Assembly (NCBI RefSeq): GCF_036588685.1
Contig: NC_086380.1
Coordinates: forward strand, 35,168,692-35,232,691
From: Mytilus trossulus
Lineage: Eukaryota > Mollusca > Bivalvia > Mytilida > Mytilidae
Direction of reading: 5' to 3'
DNA: 64,000 nt
Shown piece after piece: positions 1 to 12,540 of the stretch; the first letter of the stretch is position 1, and each line of letters starts with the position of its first letter. Below the pieces are notes generated by a model. It was not told where the DNA came from and ran no database searches. It worked only from the letters and a program-made list of their open reading frames with translations. Position numbers and translations under genes: made by a program.

Positions 1-570
1 TTCAACATGTTCAACACAAGAAATTCTATATAAATGTGTCAACATTATTTTATTTCGAATAAACCCCCTTTTCTGTGTCCTGGGGATATACCATACAAGT
101 TAATTTTTACATCTAAGACAAATTAATTACTTATGGATTATTTCTTTGAACTAGGTTATGTTGTTTTTTCCAGACCGTTTCCGAAGGGTTTGTGGGTCTT
201 TAATTAACTGAATAAGTTGTATGTGTAATGAGTAATTGAAGTCTTGGAAATATAGTTTTCTTATATGTTGCACTTGACTTTTAACTAGATTCAGTCACTA
301 CGCCTACTCAAAGATTGATTCTTTGGGATTTAGTATTTGTAAGTCTCTTTTTTAGGTGAATGCTGATGACGTTTTTTTTTTTAAGACTTGAAATACATTT
401 ATTGAATTCACCTGAATATAATTTACCTTGTATAACCCAGGGAAGTATACACAAGGGGCCCTGTGTTAACAATGATCCAACGTCCAGGGATAAACGGTGG
501 ACTCTATTATAAAAACAATCTATTTTATATTTTTTCCATACATAAGTTATACATTCATATTAATCACACA
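1..570. other. AT-rich sequence, no gene seen
   Basis: No convincing ORF, RNA gene or repeat boundary is visible. A poly-T run lies near 370..382. It is probably intergenic flank of the SINE that follows. Confidence 0.5.
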
Positions 571-935
571 GATCGAGAGCCATGGTGTAGTGGTTAGTGC
601 ATCGGACTGCTAGCACAAAGGTTCCTGGTTCGATTCCCGTTGGGATGAAATTTCAGGAACTCAACTTTCGGCTCTCTCTTGACACCATTTGCGAGTATGG
701 TCTCAAGGAACCGATGATAGTCCGTCGGAAGGGGATGATAAATGGCTGACCCGTGTTAAGAGAGAGCCATATCTCTTGCACGTTAAAGACACCCTTGTAG
801 ATTTCGAAAAAGAGTAGGCTAATGCCGCTACAAGGCAGCACTCGCACCCGCAAAGCGGAAAGATATTGATATAAGTTGCAAAACTTGTTTCCCAATCCAC
901 TCTAAATAAATATGTTTAAACTAAACTAAACACAG
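571..935 (+). mobile_element. tRNA-derived SINE (Nin-DC-like core)
   Basis: The head carries both internal RNA polymerase III promoter boxes of a tRNA: an A box (TGGTGTAGTGG, 583..593) and a B box (GGTTCGATTCC, 627..637). After the tRNA-like head comes a roughly 200-bp body with conserved-looking blocks around 690..800, including a GATGATAGTCCGTCGGAAGG stretch. The end is a short AT-rich tail with repeated CTAAA at 900..932. The layout of tRNA head, central core and A-rich tail is that of a SINE. From memory the body resembles the Nin-DC class of SINE cores found in molluscs; that family name is tentative. It does not look like a functional tRNA gene, since the acceptor arm does not close. 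Confidence 0.75.
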
Positions 936-1516
936 ACTGAGTTTGCGTATGAATTATTCATGATATTCTACAGTAAATAAAATACACCAAAAGTCCCCCA
1001 AAACACACTACAATCTTCACAATAAATTACCTATACTTATAATTGACATTTTTTGTGGGGTACTTTTACATGTAACACCTGGATTACATTGTTATGTGTC
1101 GGTCAGTGATTTTATAGGTCACATGCTCGACCTTGTAAATGCGGGTAGTTTATTTTTTTATCGTTGGATGTATTATGTTCTAAAAAGGAAAAGAAAGTAA
1201 GTACAAATTATTAAGTCACTTACTATTCATTATAAGTTTTATTTCAGCTGCAAAATTTTCTTTTTTGGAAGATTATGATTTTTTTTTGTCCATAGAATCA
1301 ATTAAATCGCCCAGTTCCCGTTTTGCATATATGATATCAATTGACTGGAAGTAAAACTTTTAGACTGATATTTGATTCTATTCCTACATTTCAAAATAAT
1401 CCATTTAACTGTATTCATAGTCGTATTAGTTATGACATTGTACTTTTTGTTGTAATCGTACATTGTACATTCCTAGTATGATAAGTTCTTCGCTCAATGG
1501 AATATATACTGTGTTA

Positions 1517-4500
1517 TTATTGTACAATATATTTTTTTAGCGCATCAAAAATGTGTTCCCAAACAACCATTATAATGTTACAGCTGTTAAAAAGGTGTGT
1601 GAGAGTTTCGTTTTCTGTTTTACAAAAATGGCATTTGCCATTATTTGATTTGCCGATTCTAAATAGTTTTTGGTCCGTATAGATAATGTTATGAACAATT
1701 TTCCAGCTAATTTGATTTGCTTTCCTAGAGGACATACTTTTATTTAAACCTATCCAGATCTTTTTCCACGGTTATTCCGAATTATACTGAATATTCCATT
1801 TTATTTGACAGTTTGGTACTATATCTAAATTTAACGAATATTGGATTACTTCAAAGATATCTCACTTAGGATAACTACTTTCTTCTGTTTATCGTAGAAT
1901 TCAAATGTATTTTTAATGTAATAACCATGTTTGGGGGGTTATTGATCAACGTGGACGTTTTTTAGTCTGTCCTTCAACAATTTCGGAATAGCTAATTTCA
2001 GCCTTGCCCATTCCGAGATCTAGTTTCTTTTATCTTTATAAGAGTATTGTATATAAAGTTGTCGCTTTTGATGTTTTTCGTTTCTTCATCCCAAATATCT
2101 TTTAATGTATGAATTCCACTATTTCCGAAGTTATCGAAAACATAGGTTTTGTTGTATTCAATTTTTATGTGTCCAAAAAGTTGTTGGCTTAGGATATCGT
2201 TTTTATTTATTAGACTTTGTATACTTAAAAATTTTGACCACGTTCTAATTAACTCAAGATAGTATTTTGGAAAATTTTCCATTTGTAATCCTAGGAAGTC
2301 AGAACACTTTGCTAAAAAATTATTACAATTATATTTGATATCAAACTTCTGTAGCCACCATTTGGCTATCGTGTTCCAGTTATCGGTTTTTGATCTTAAA
2401 ATCTTTTGCATACTTTTGATTTGTTTGGAGTTAATGAACGAGTCTATATTGATCATACCAATTCCCCCTTCATCTACCGGTAAGCAACACGCGTTCCTTT
2501 TAACTAAATTTACTTTTCCCTTCCATATAAAATTCCACATGACATTGTTTATTTCTTTTTTTTTTTTTTTATATTTTTCAGGTATACCTCGCATTTCGAT
2601 TTCGAACCCTATTTTAGATATAATCAATGATTTTAATATTAAGACTCTGCCCTTCAATTTTAGGTCACGAGATTTCCAAACCTCAAGACACGCCTTAATC
2701 TTCTTTCTTATCATATAGCTTCTTCTTTCTAACCAGCTTCTATATTATATCAACACTGTATCCATGCATGACTCCCAATGCTTTAATTGGTTCGCTTGAC
2801 CATCTAATGTTTTTGATATTTTGTTGTTTTATTTTTCCAACGACCCAAATATACCCCTGCAGTCTTTTCATAACTTTTCTAAGCTCCCGATGCTTTCGCA
2901 TATATTTCTTAAACCTTGAATGTTTCCTCGATTGATTCCTCTTTTCTATTACAAAATTGTGTATCGTCTGCAAACATGTTAATCCAACTTCTTTCTTTTC
3001 ATTTTCTATGTCAGGGTGGAGTAAATTTATTCCTTGAATTTTTGGATTAGACCTAATTGTGGCTGCCATCGGCTCTGCTTGTAAAATGTATAGCATCGGC
3101 AATATTGGACAGCCTTGATGGGAAGATAAATTCTGACGGATTGATCTAGAAATTTGGACGTATCTTGATTGTTTTAACAAGTTTTAGCATTTTTAGTAAC
3201 ATTTTAACCCATTCCCGAAAATTTTCCCCAAATTGAAATTTTTCTAAACATGCATCTAACCATTCCCATTCTGCATAGTCAAAAGCTTTTGTTTAGTCAA
3301 GAAAAAGGATTGATCCTTCCTCGTCTTCCATATCTATAAAATCGAAAATATCCTGCAGCATTCCATTAGAATCAAAAATATTCCTGCCCTTAACAAACCC
3401 TTTTTGATCTGTTTCTATAATTTATGGTAGAACTATTTTCAAACGTTCAGCCAGAATATTTGAGCAATTTTTTTTAGTCTACATTTAATTATGTTATAGG
3501 TCGCCAGTTTTTAATATCCTCCCTCTTCCCACTTTTATATAATAAGCTAATCATTCCAAGTCTCTGCGATTCGGAAAGTGTTTTATCCAAAAAGGTTTCT
3601 TTTAATATTTGCGTAAGCTAATCCTGTATCAAAAACCAATATCCCTGATAAAATTCTGCAGTTATGCCATCTTTCCCTAGTGATTGATTAAATTGCTTTG
3701 AAAATTTCATCTTTTGTAATTTCTCTATCACATAAACGTTTTTCTGCTTCAGATAGAGTTTTATTTACATTATATAGTAATTTTCCCCAGCCTCTTTGTT
3801 ACAACCCTTCGAGGTAAATTCTCATAATATTTTAATTGTTCGCATGAGATTTCATTGATATTATTTTATGTATGTGCCATTTTCGGCTTTTATTTTTGAC
3901 CATAGTTTTTCTTTTCCTCGTTTTTGTTCTAATCTGAAAAAATAATTTGTGGATTTCACCTTTTTCATACCAATTTATTTTTGATCATTTGCGTGCTGTT
4001 TTGCTTTTTGTTCGTAATATCTATATATATCATTTTTAGTTTTTCTACCTCATTTAGATTTTGTTGTGTTCCATCATTTTCTTACAGATTTTCTAATTTA
4101 TCTTCCAATTTTTTAATTTTATTTTTATTTAACCTAAGTTTCTTTGAAACAGTTATTGTTATGTCCTTTATTTTAGTTTTTGTTAAATCCCAGAACTCCT
4201 TTTTATCTTTAAACTTATTTAAGTTAAGATTCCAAGATTTCCAGAATGTTTCAAAAGTAACTTTGAATAGGTTGGTTTTAATTATACTATTGTTCATTTT
4301 CCAATAACCCGGGCCTCTTTCTGGTTCGACGATGTTCATAGTAATTGTTCCGCTGTCGTGATCGCTGAAGGGAAAATAAACAATTTTTGCATTGTTTATT
4401 CTACAATCGATATTCTCACTAGTGAATATATAATCTATTCTCGAGTATGATTGACCCCTTGTAATGCGTATTATATTTTGTTTGGATATCTGAGACGCCA

Positions 4501-5031
4501 AATGTCCGTCAGTTCATTTTTTTCAATTAAATTTTTTAGTTAATAATTTCCCGCATCTTCACATTTGGGCATATGTTTTCTATCTAATTTCATATTTGGA
4601 CAACAATTGAAATCTCCCATAACGTAATTCACAATATAATTTCTTTATCTATTTTTAACTTATTAAAGAAATGTTTTCTTTCTATGCCATTATTAGGGGC
4701 GTAGATATTAAAAAATTCTAATAGTTTCGTTTGAGTCTAGTTTCAATTCCACTATTAATTTCCTTCCCTCTGCATCTTTATATTTTTCAGTAATGTTTAT
4801 ATCTAAATTTGGTTTCTAAAATTGCTACCCCTTTGGAAACGGAATTCCCGTTACACCAAAAACTTTACCCTCCTCATTCTTTTGTCCATTCATTTTCTAC
4901 ATATTTTGTACAATGAGTTTCCTGCAAACATATAAAATCAAAAGTCTTTTATGACACCATTGAAATAATGCATTTCGTTTTGACTTATCTCCCATACCGT
5001 TTGCGTTTAATGAAACTAAACGAATAGACAT
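1517..5031 (-). pseudogene. LINE ORF2 remnant: APE endonuclease, reverse transcriptase
   Basis: The start near 5031 reads MSIRLVSLNANGMGDKS, a typical N-terminus of an apurinic-type endonuclease. The endonuclease C-terminal motifs are in 4501..4082 (SRIDYIFTS and FSDHDSG), followed by a GPGYWKMNNS segment common in the L1/Tx1 group. A reverse-transcriptase piece lies in 3180..2740 (an SRSIRQ segment, then an AEPMA block). The thumb region is in 2714..1998 (NFIWKGK, then PVDEGGIGM). A terminal Cys/His segment is in 1735..1517 (CHFCKTENETLTHLF). Several frameshifts separate these pieces, so no active enzyme is encoded. Confidence 0.85.
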
Positions 5032-5477
5032 ACTTTATGAGAAAAAATAAATATGTATATTAGTGTCTTCAAAATTCTGGATATTTAGTTTGCTATACAG
5101 TTCACCGATTTCATTTATGTAATACAACATAATAAAATTCCAACCTATATTCAATATATTTACAACAAATGAACTTGCATGTACACTTACAATGCATTTT
5201 TCTTTAGAGTTATCTCCCATGCCATATATTTCAGGATATATAATTATTATTTGCCTACTTATTTCACCAACAAATGCACATAGTTGTATCACTAACATAA
5301 AACAGTTCAATAATTTTTCAAAATATTTACAACAAATGCAAGAATTTACTTACACAATAATAGCATGGAAATTTTTTTAAAGTTTTTCATTATATAATAA
5401 AAAGTTATATTAATATATTATATACATTTTTACACAAAGTTCTCCATAAGCTCATTTAAGAAATGTGCCGGGATAAT

Positions 5478-7100
5478 TTACTTAGAAACAGTTTCTTCCA
5501 AAGAAGAGTTTTGTCTTGTTGATTGCTGTTTCTCAGCTGATCCTGGTGTTGAAGCTGAACTTCGAGTTCTCTTTTTACCACTGGGTGTTTGGTATTCGCC
5601 CAATCTGTATATGCTCATAAAGTTCTTGACTAGAGAAACAAGTTGTTTTGCTCCTTCTGGATTGATATGTACCTCGGATGGGTCATTTTTATCAAACAAT
5701 GTTTTAATGGGGTTGACACCCATGCCTGGTCGACAGAAATCATTCCAAAGATCGACAAAAGATAGCCTTTCATTTTTTGAACGTACCTTTTCCATAAACA
5801 AATTAACAGAATGTGATGTTAGATTACATTTTATTAAAGTTTGATATTTGCCCTTTTTTGCAGTATACTGAATATGCATATATCCGCATTTGGAAACTCT
5901 GCTTTAACATTATTTAAAGCATTTGTCCTGTTAATACAAATTATGTCTTTATCTGTCATGTTTCATGTGACGTCGTTTGTACCCAAACCAAAGATGACCT
6001 TCGACACATAATTTTTATCAACACTTTTGTCCAGTGTGACTAAATTAAAGTTTGTCTATGACTTCTGCTGTTATACCAGAAACAGATGCATTGTGTATTC
6101 TGTTGTCAGATATCTTGAGACGGCAACAGTTTGATGCACCTAAAATGATTGTATAAGGGGGTAATGGTAAACAATTGTCTTCGTTTTCAGGAACAGATTG
6201 TATATCAGCCGAATGTTTAGTGGTATCGTGGTCAATGTAGACATTTAATTCCTCGATCTGATCTTGTTCCGTAGTTTCTCGTTCCTCCCTAATTTCATGA
6301 ACATAGTCCCCGTATTCATTATCTTCAGTTATGTTCTCATTTTGCTCGTCTTTTCTTATGGTTTGTTTATTTCGATTGCAGTTTCGTTTGATATGACCTT
6401 CTTGACCGCATTCAAAACATACGTTTTCTGTGTGCGGACAGTCTCGAATAATATGGTCGTGGCTACTGCAACGAAAACAGTATCGCTGTCGTTCTTATCT
6501 TTGTGGTTTCATGTCACAACGGTATGAAGGGTGGTCCGTTCGACTACAGAATCGACATTGGGTTCTATTGTTGTCAGCAAAAAGTCGAATTTCAAATCTT
6601 CCGAGTTTGGTGATATTGGGGATGGTTGGGACGCAATTTATTAGCTGAATATACCGCGTACCGGTTTCAATGCTAGTACCTCTTATTGTCCCCCTTTTAA
6701 TTGAGTCTTGGACTACTTCACCGTATTGTCTCATAAATGTACAAATTTCAAGATCACCCAACTCGACAGTTGCATCCTTAATCGTAACATGTGTCACCTC
6801 TTTTTCAACATCAACAAATTTGTAATGATAGTTTTAAAGTTCGATACCCTTTATTAGTAATAATATTTTCGTTGCCTGATCATCAACAGTTACAACACAT
6901 TCTCTTTCAGTCAATTGTATAGCTTTGACCTTTTCTCTGTTTATGTATTTTTCCAGTTCGTTTAGAATATCTGTATGTGTGATCCCATTGATAATCTTTG
7001 AACAAAAGTGTACAGACTTGTATCTTTGTATTTGTTGATTATTGTGGTGAACTGTGTCTAGTTCTTTCGCCATTTTATAAACATACCGAGATGTGTTCAC
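5478..7100 (-). pseudogene. LINE ORF1 remnant: zinc knuckles plus SGNH-esterase-like domain
   Basis: The first segment (7100..6834) starts at an ATG and reads as an RNA-binding-like N-terminus. The next (6797..6495) contains a CCHC-type knuckle, CRFCSRTDHPSYRC. Two more knuckles follow in shifted frames around 6480..6370 (CFRCSSHDHIIRDC, then CFECGQEGHIKRNC). Downstream is an SGNH-hydrolase-like part: a block-I-like LGASN segment (about 6140), a block-III-like GLGTND segment (about 5985) and a block-V-like HINPEG segment in 5879..5478. Gag-like knuckles followed by an esterase domain are known in ORF1 of some LINE clades. In-frame stops (for example near 6490) and frameshifts show that it is not functional. 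Confidence 0.75.
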
Positions 7101-7135
7101 TTAGAAATCAGTTTTGACAGTTTGTTTACTTCATT

Positions 7136-7974
7136 TTCTCTTACTATTGGACGGAAAAGACCTCTGCAATGAATTAAGGTTATATATCCGGAAAAAAGTA
7201 CAACAAGCAAAAGGTTTAAAGATGTTTTTGATTAATTTTACCGGAGCTTGCGAAAACACTACATGTCACATCAAGGGCAGATAACTCCTTCTGGACCTTA
7301 TGGTGGTGACGTTATATTGACAAAGGTACACTCTCGAATATAGTCAAATTAAACACATTTAAACTATAGAGGCCCACTAAACATAGCAAAAACGGTTATT
7401 CTTTTACTTTGTTATACCAGTGATATGAGTTTGCAAGATGTTTAAGCTTCTATGTACATGTTTATTCTTGCCAAATTATAAATTATCCTCTCTCAAGTCA
7501 GGATTGGCGATGACTGTTTGCTGTTTTATACAATGTGATATCGGGGCTCCTTTTAGCTTACTATTTAATGTACCGCTAAATTTCGGCAGCAACAAGATTA
7601 AGTTGTAGTTCAAATATAGAGGTCTCCCCAAAATAGAATAATGACAGTAGCAGCATGGTGTGGGTGAGAGGGATACCGTTAAAAATGTTATGGTAAGAAC
7701 ATGCCATTTGTGCGTAAAAAATGTGCACATTTTTTTATAAAGTTTACTAATATTTTCTCCCAAAAAGAATATATTATTATATGGCTTTTAGTTTTATACA
7801 TTTGATTAGTTTTGAAATGCAATGAGTCAGGGATTTTATATACGTGAATCTATACAGGACTTTAGATACATCCCTGTTTACATTTTAAGAACAATTAGCC
7901 GCAAATTATAAGTAGATTACGTTTATATTGCGAGATACAATACAGTAAAAGCTAAAAGTAAATAATCATTAATT
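7136..7974. other. No gene seen
   Basis: AT-rich sequence between the LINE and the 21-nt minisatellite. A minus-strand open frame of 95 codons at 7476..7763 has no recognisable domain, start context or exon signals, and I do not consider it a gene. Part of 7530..7575 resembles the dispersed repeat found complete at 38215..38400. Confidence 0.4.
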
Positions 7975-8305
7975 TCTTAGATTAAAGTTGATAATTCCAA
8001 GGTTCAAGTTGATAATTCAAAGGTTAAAGTTGATAATTCTAAGATTAAAGTTTATTATTCCAAGGTTGAAGTTGATTGTTCCAAGATTAAAGTTGATAAT
8101 TCCACTATTCATGTTGACAATTTAAAAACTAAAGTTGATAATTCCAAGATTTTTGTTGATACTACTAATATTTAAGTTAAAAATTCCAAGATTAAAGTTA
8201 AAAATTCTTAGATTAAAGTTACAAATTTCTAGATTAAAGTTGGAATTCCAAGATTTAAGTTGGAAATTCCATGATTAAAGTTGAAAATTCCAAGATTTAA
8301 ATAAT
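7975..8305 (+). repeat. 21-nt tandem minisatellite, about 15 diverged copies
   Basis: A unit close to AAGTTGATAATTCCAAGATT plus one base recurs with a 21-base period. Variants of AAAGTTGATAATTCC repeat throughout, with point changes and small indels that increase towards the 3' end. It lies outside the gene models and has no persistent open frame. Confidence 0.85.
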
Positions 8306-8636
8306 TTTAACGCCTAAGTCGACAAATAAGTAAAAATGATTATTCAAATACGCTCCCGTAGAATACAACCTGGCTTTTGAAGTTCAGATTTGACCGTTCC
8401 TCGTTAAGTGAATAGAAAAATCATGTCGAACATAAAAGACATCTAGTGATGTATTTTTTTAACTACATACACTGACCCATGCAGATAAAATCATATAACA
8501 ATTTGATGTATTCGCCTTAAGTTTCGAAAAGGAAAATTACTGTACCACTTTCCGCGCACCTCGAAAAATCAACCTTTTCCAGATTTAATAAGTTTGAAAA
8601 TCAACTTAAAATCTGCTAACATTCAACCATATAAAT

Positions 8637-8945
8637 AAACTCATCATAGATACCGGGACTAAATTTAGTATACAAGCAAGACGCACGTTTCGTCTACAAA
8701 AGACTCATCAGTGACGCTCGAATCCAAAAAGTTAAAAAGGTCAAATAAAGTACATAGTTGGAAGAGCATTTAAAACCAAAATTCCTAAAATGCCAAATAC
8801 AGCTAAGGTAATCTATGCCTGAGGTAGTAAAGCCTTAATATTTCCAAAAAAATCCTAAATTTTATTTACAGTAAATGTATGAATATGACCATATCAATGA
8901 CAACTCATGTCAGCACAAAAAAGTGCTGACTAATGGGCTTGTGAA
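8637..8945 (-). repeat. Dispersed repeat with hammerhead-ribozyme core, copy 1
   Basis: On the minus strand the repeat contains CTGATGA (8711..8705), a GTC/GAC stem-loop and GAAA (8691..8688), which is the order of the conserved hammerhead core. The distal part holds a short hairpin with GTCAGCAC and GTGCTGAC arms around 8908..8930. The same sequence recurs at 25402..25760 and, inverted and shorter, at 26370..26450. The presumed stem III is degenerate here, so this copy is probably not an active ribozyme. Confidence 0.75.
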
Positions 8946-9336
8946 GGATTACAATATAATGAATGATTTCGAATTTTTCATACGTTATGTCTCTTGTTTA
9001 AAAAATGCAGAATCAACATGTATTGATATCTATAAACTGTTACACAATAACGCAGCTGGTTTCATCCTTTTGGAGATCAGAGATTCCTCAGTTTTTTTTA
9101 TATTTTGCAATTGACTTGTCTCGTTTTGATAAATGTACGAGATTTCCACATCGATTTGTAACTTCTTTTGTCTTAAGTTTATAGGAACATCAAGTTAGTA
9201 GAATGATTTTTGTAATGAACATGTCTGTTTGATAACATATACATAAATAAGCTACAACCATCGGCTTAAAAGTCTACATGCATGTATCTATATAACTTTG
9301 TAAAGCATGTTATAATTGAATTTATGGAATATTTAC

Positions 9337-10107
9337 CTACGCCAAGCTCGGTTTCCGTCCTTAAATTGTTACACACGTTTCTTGTGGTGAGATAAACTGT
9401 TGCAACGACAAAACCGGAGATAATAGCCAGACATATGTATACGACATGTACTAGTTTGAAAAACTGTGTTTTCCTAGTCCTTGCCTTTTTTTTGTGTGTC
9501 TCGAAACAAATAGAATTAAAATAACGAGATCGATTTAACGATGAAAAAAGACAGAAGGACGAAACTTGGGAATAATATCATATTTGACAAATATGACGCA
9601 GAAAACAAACATTTCCACCATGCTTCGGCGCAATATGTGGGACTTGTAACTGATCTAATATCACACTGGCTTTGACAAAAGAAAGAGGCAAACGTTATCC
9701 TAGAAATGTAAGAAGTCGTCTGAGTTTCTTTAGTCGACTTTTACATTCCCTACAATCTACTCACTGAATGAATACTAGTACATACCCAAGATACCCGACA
9801 TATAGAGACATAAACGAAAAAACAGCAAGCCATGTAATCTAATGCACTAGAATCCTGACAATATAGCATATCATTTTATAATCATTAACCCCATACCAGC
9901 AATAAATAACACATTAACTAGTATTAAACTCACGGAATTATTTTCAATGTAAGAACCAGTAACGGTACTTGATAGTTTTTTCGTTTGTTGAAAAAAAAAT
10001 AGAATGCAGAGAGCTAACTCTGAAATTGATGTACATTCGTACATTTCAGTGGTGCGAATGTCGCCAAAATTAATGAAGACTGTTTGAGTATTTATCACAT
10101 CTGACAT
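9337..10107 (-). CDS. Possible type II membrane protein, first two exons only
   Basis: Exon A (10107..10043) starts MSDVINTQTVFINFGDIRTT and ends in phase 2 at a GTACGA donor. Exon B (9479..9337) begins after a CAAG acceptor in the matching phase. It encodes a basic stretch (TRKTQFFK), one hydrophobic helix (about LVHVVYICLAIISGFVVATV) and a short luminal segment with one Cys, then ends at a GTAAAT donor in phase 1. A short cytoplasmic N-terminus, a positive patch and a single helix fit an N-in/C-out protein. No continuation was found before the LINE; the rest may lie beyond the window, or this may be a broken gene. The exon B acceptor lacks a good pyrimidine tract. Function unknown. Confidence 0.4.
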
Positions 10108-10680
10108 GGTAAATCAAAATATCAGTGTTGTTTACCCTACCACCAACTCAAATGTAGTCGCACACATTCTCTCCAAGGCTTATGGATGTATTGCAAGTCA
10201 GTAGATAATTCACCATTAATTCTATGTTATAGTCAATGAATGTTAAATTCCATCATATTCTCCAAAGATTTATCATACAGAAACACAAAATAAGAAGTCA
10301 TGAAGGTAAAACAAACATTTTACCGTAACAGATGATGTATTTACAAAACATTTTTTTTATAGGAACTTATATTTAACCAGCAATACAAAATACAATCATG
10401 ATTTATGATCATTTTAACATAAGTTGTGACTTTGTATCATTGTAATGTGCATTACTAAAACGTGACAAATGAATCTTATTATAAAAAAAGGTTGAGATAT
10501 ATGACGTAAACGATTCGAAATAAAAGGATGACATCAATTAAAAAATTACGAAAATTGAATTCCAAAATAATTTAAGCATATATATATGTCAATGTTATTT
10601 CGAGTAAAATAATTTGTTTGTTTGTTTGTTGAAGCAAACACAAAATAATAAAAGAATAATTTGTTATTTATCGCGGGCAG
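10108..10680. other. No gene seen
   Basis: Upstream flank of the possible membrane-protein exons. It is AT-rich with a short TTTG microsatellite at 10612..10630. No motif was identified with confidence. Confidence 0.4.
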
Positions 10681-10689
10681 CCCGTTGAA

Positions 10690-10905
10690 CATCATTAATT
10701 GGACTCGGTTGGGATGTTACTGTTTCTTATTTTGCTCTATACCCCATGTTTTAAATATTTCATTCATGTGTCATGTGTACTATTGTTTGTCTGTTTATCT
10801 TTTTCATTATTAGCCATTTCGTTGTCAGTTTTTTTTTCGATTTATGAGTTTGATTGTCCCTTTGGTATCTTTCGTCCCTCTTTTATGATACATAGGCGTC
10901 TCGGT
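10690..10905 (+). repeat. Dispersed repeat family A, copy 1
   Basis: The stretch ending with GTTGTCAGTTTTTTTTTCGA and a block reading GGTATCTTTCGTCCCTC (10861..10880) recurs with the same order of blocks at 63010..63150. A 69-codon open frame here is a by-product of the repeat and is shared only with that copy. Confidence 0.75.
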
Positions 10906-10919
10906 TAAACAGTGGCTGA

Positions 10920-12340
10920 GGTAGTCTATTTTAACTGTTTCACTAGCAATTCAACCCTGTATAATCTTGCACGGAGCAGGTGAACTCGACTAAAATCTAA
11001 ATTGATTATTATTGTCAGTTTTCCTAAGAAAGGTTGGTTGTTCTCTTCAAGCACTCTGGCTTTCTCCACCAGTAAAACTGACTGCAACGAAATAGACAGA
11101 CAGTTTTGAAAGTGATGCTTAGATACCAATAAATCAATCTAAAGAAAAAAAGTTGTAGTTGAAACTTAAGCATTCGAGTTTCCAAATGCATAAGATTTAG
11201 AGTTTTTTCCTACCTAAGATCGACTGTTTTCTCAAGACACTCAGGTCTCCTCGACAACTAAAATCTTACCGACAAGTAAATGTCTTAATACTGCTAAAAT
11301 TTGTGTTTAACACTGTATGATCCATCAATTAATCACTCAAGGAGGTTAAAGTCTCGTAATTGATAGCTTATCCAGGTTTCCATCAGATGTTAATCTGGTC
11401 ATTTTACAGTTTGTGTGTAAACAAGCTGTAAATAATCATTAAAAGACATCTTCTGATGTATATACATTGTAACTTCTAGACCTTTTGTAAAAAGTCTGCT
11501 TTTAAGTATTTATTTGATAACTTTAAGAACGAGAATTGGTAATATTAAATGATTAGCTATCTTTAAATGAAAATGAAATAAGGTGTTAACATCAAAGTAA
11601 GATTTTGTTATATAAAACAAGATGTCTGTAATATACACATGCTAATAAAATGTGTTATGATTGTCAATAAGACAACCATTCATCATATAAAGGCATGGAT
11701 ATACATTGTTAGCATCTGCCCGGATCTGGCTTTATAACTGTTTTATCTTTGAATTCATAGTTCTCACTTAAAAAAGCAAGCAAACGAAAATATAATATGT
11801 TTTATAGGATTCTACGTTTTTTATATGTTCATGAACTTATGGAATAACATTGCAATTATAAATTAAATCGTGTAAAAACCATCTAGTGTTCACTAGTTTA
11901 GTTTAATATTAATACACAATGTGTGCAACAAGAGCAACATTAAACAATATAATAATATATTTGATCCACTATTATGAATAAAAAAGAAAACAACCCTAAA
12001 TCGTCGTACGGACTTCCATAATAAGCAACACTTATACCACATAGTCAGCTATAAACGGCTCCGATATGACAAATTTGAAACCGCATTTCCATACACTTAG
12101 CGTGAATAAAAGATCTTTTAACCATTAAGTTCCAATTATCTTTTAACCATTAAGTTGCAATTATCTTTTAGCACTTAAGTTTCTAAGTATGTCTACATTC
12201 CTTGTTGTTTTTATCAGCAATTATCACACAAATACTGTCCTCCGAGGATGAAAATTGATAGAAAAGATCTGAATTATTGACTATAAGTAAACACATGTAT
12301 AATTGAACAAAATCATGGTCACAATATTCAACATATATTC
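10920..12340. other. Intergenic, no gene seen
   Basis: AT-rich sequence with no supported exon. A short fragment at 12030..12075 matches the family C repeat (CATAGTCAGCTATAAACGGC). A twice-repeated TATCTTTTAACCATTAAGTT-like block lies at 12112..12180. Confidence 0.4.
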
Positions 12341-12349
12341 TTCAAATCT

Positions 12350-12390
12350 TTATATAAGACCACCTGTGTGTTGAGGTTCAGACATTCAAA
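12350..12390 (+). promoter_or_regulatory. Candidate TATA box and initiator
   Basis: TATATAAG at 12350..12357 is followed about 30 bases later by TCAGACATT (12379..12387), which resembles an animal initiator. The pair points towards the small ORF at 12541 on the same strand. Such motifs are common by chance in AT-rich DNA. Confidence 0.4.
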
Positions 12391-12540
12391 CAGTGGTTGG
12401 ATAAAATATAGGTACCCACTCATGAGTTTACATTCAAAAATACCTTTTTATGGAACGACTAATAAATGTTATCATAACATTTTAAGCACTAACATACATT
12501 GTAACATCAAATGTTTCTTCTTCAATGGATTGTACCTAAC

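Larger units (their letters stand above)
1250..7135 (-). mobile_element. Degraded L1/Tx1-like LINE retrotransposon
   Basis: Read on the minus strand, the order is ORF1 (about 7100 to 5478), ORF2 endonuclease (about 5031 to 4082), reverse transcriptase (about 3800 to 2000) and a C-terminal zinc-finger region (1735 to 1517). This is the layout of a complete non-LTR element of about 5.9 kb. Stop codons and frameshifts break both ORFs, so it is an old inactive copy. The 3' end is placed near plus-strand T runs (1258..1285), which would be the A-rich tail. The 5' end is placed just upstream of the first ORF1 start (7100). No clear target site duplication was found, so both ends are approximate. 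Confidence 0.85.

Noticed and set aside
571-660. Functional tRNA gene
   Set aside because: Pol III boxes are present, but the acceptor stem does not close and a SINE body follows without a terminator.
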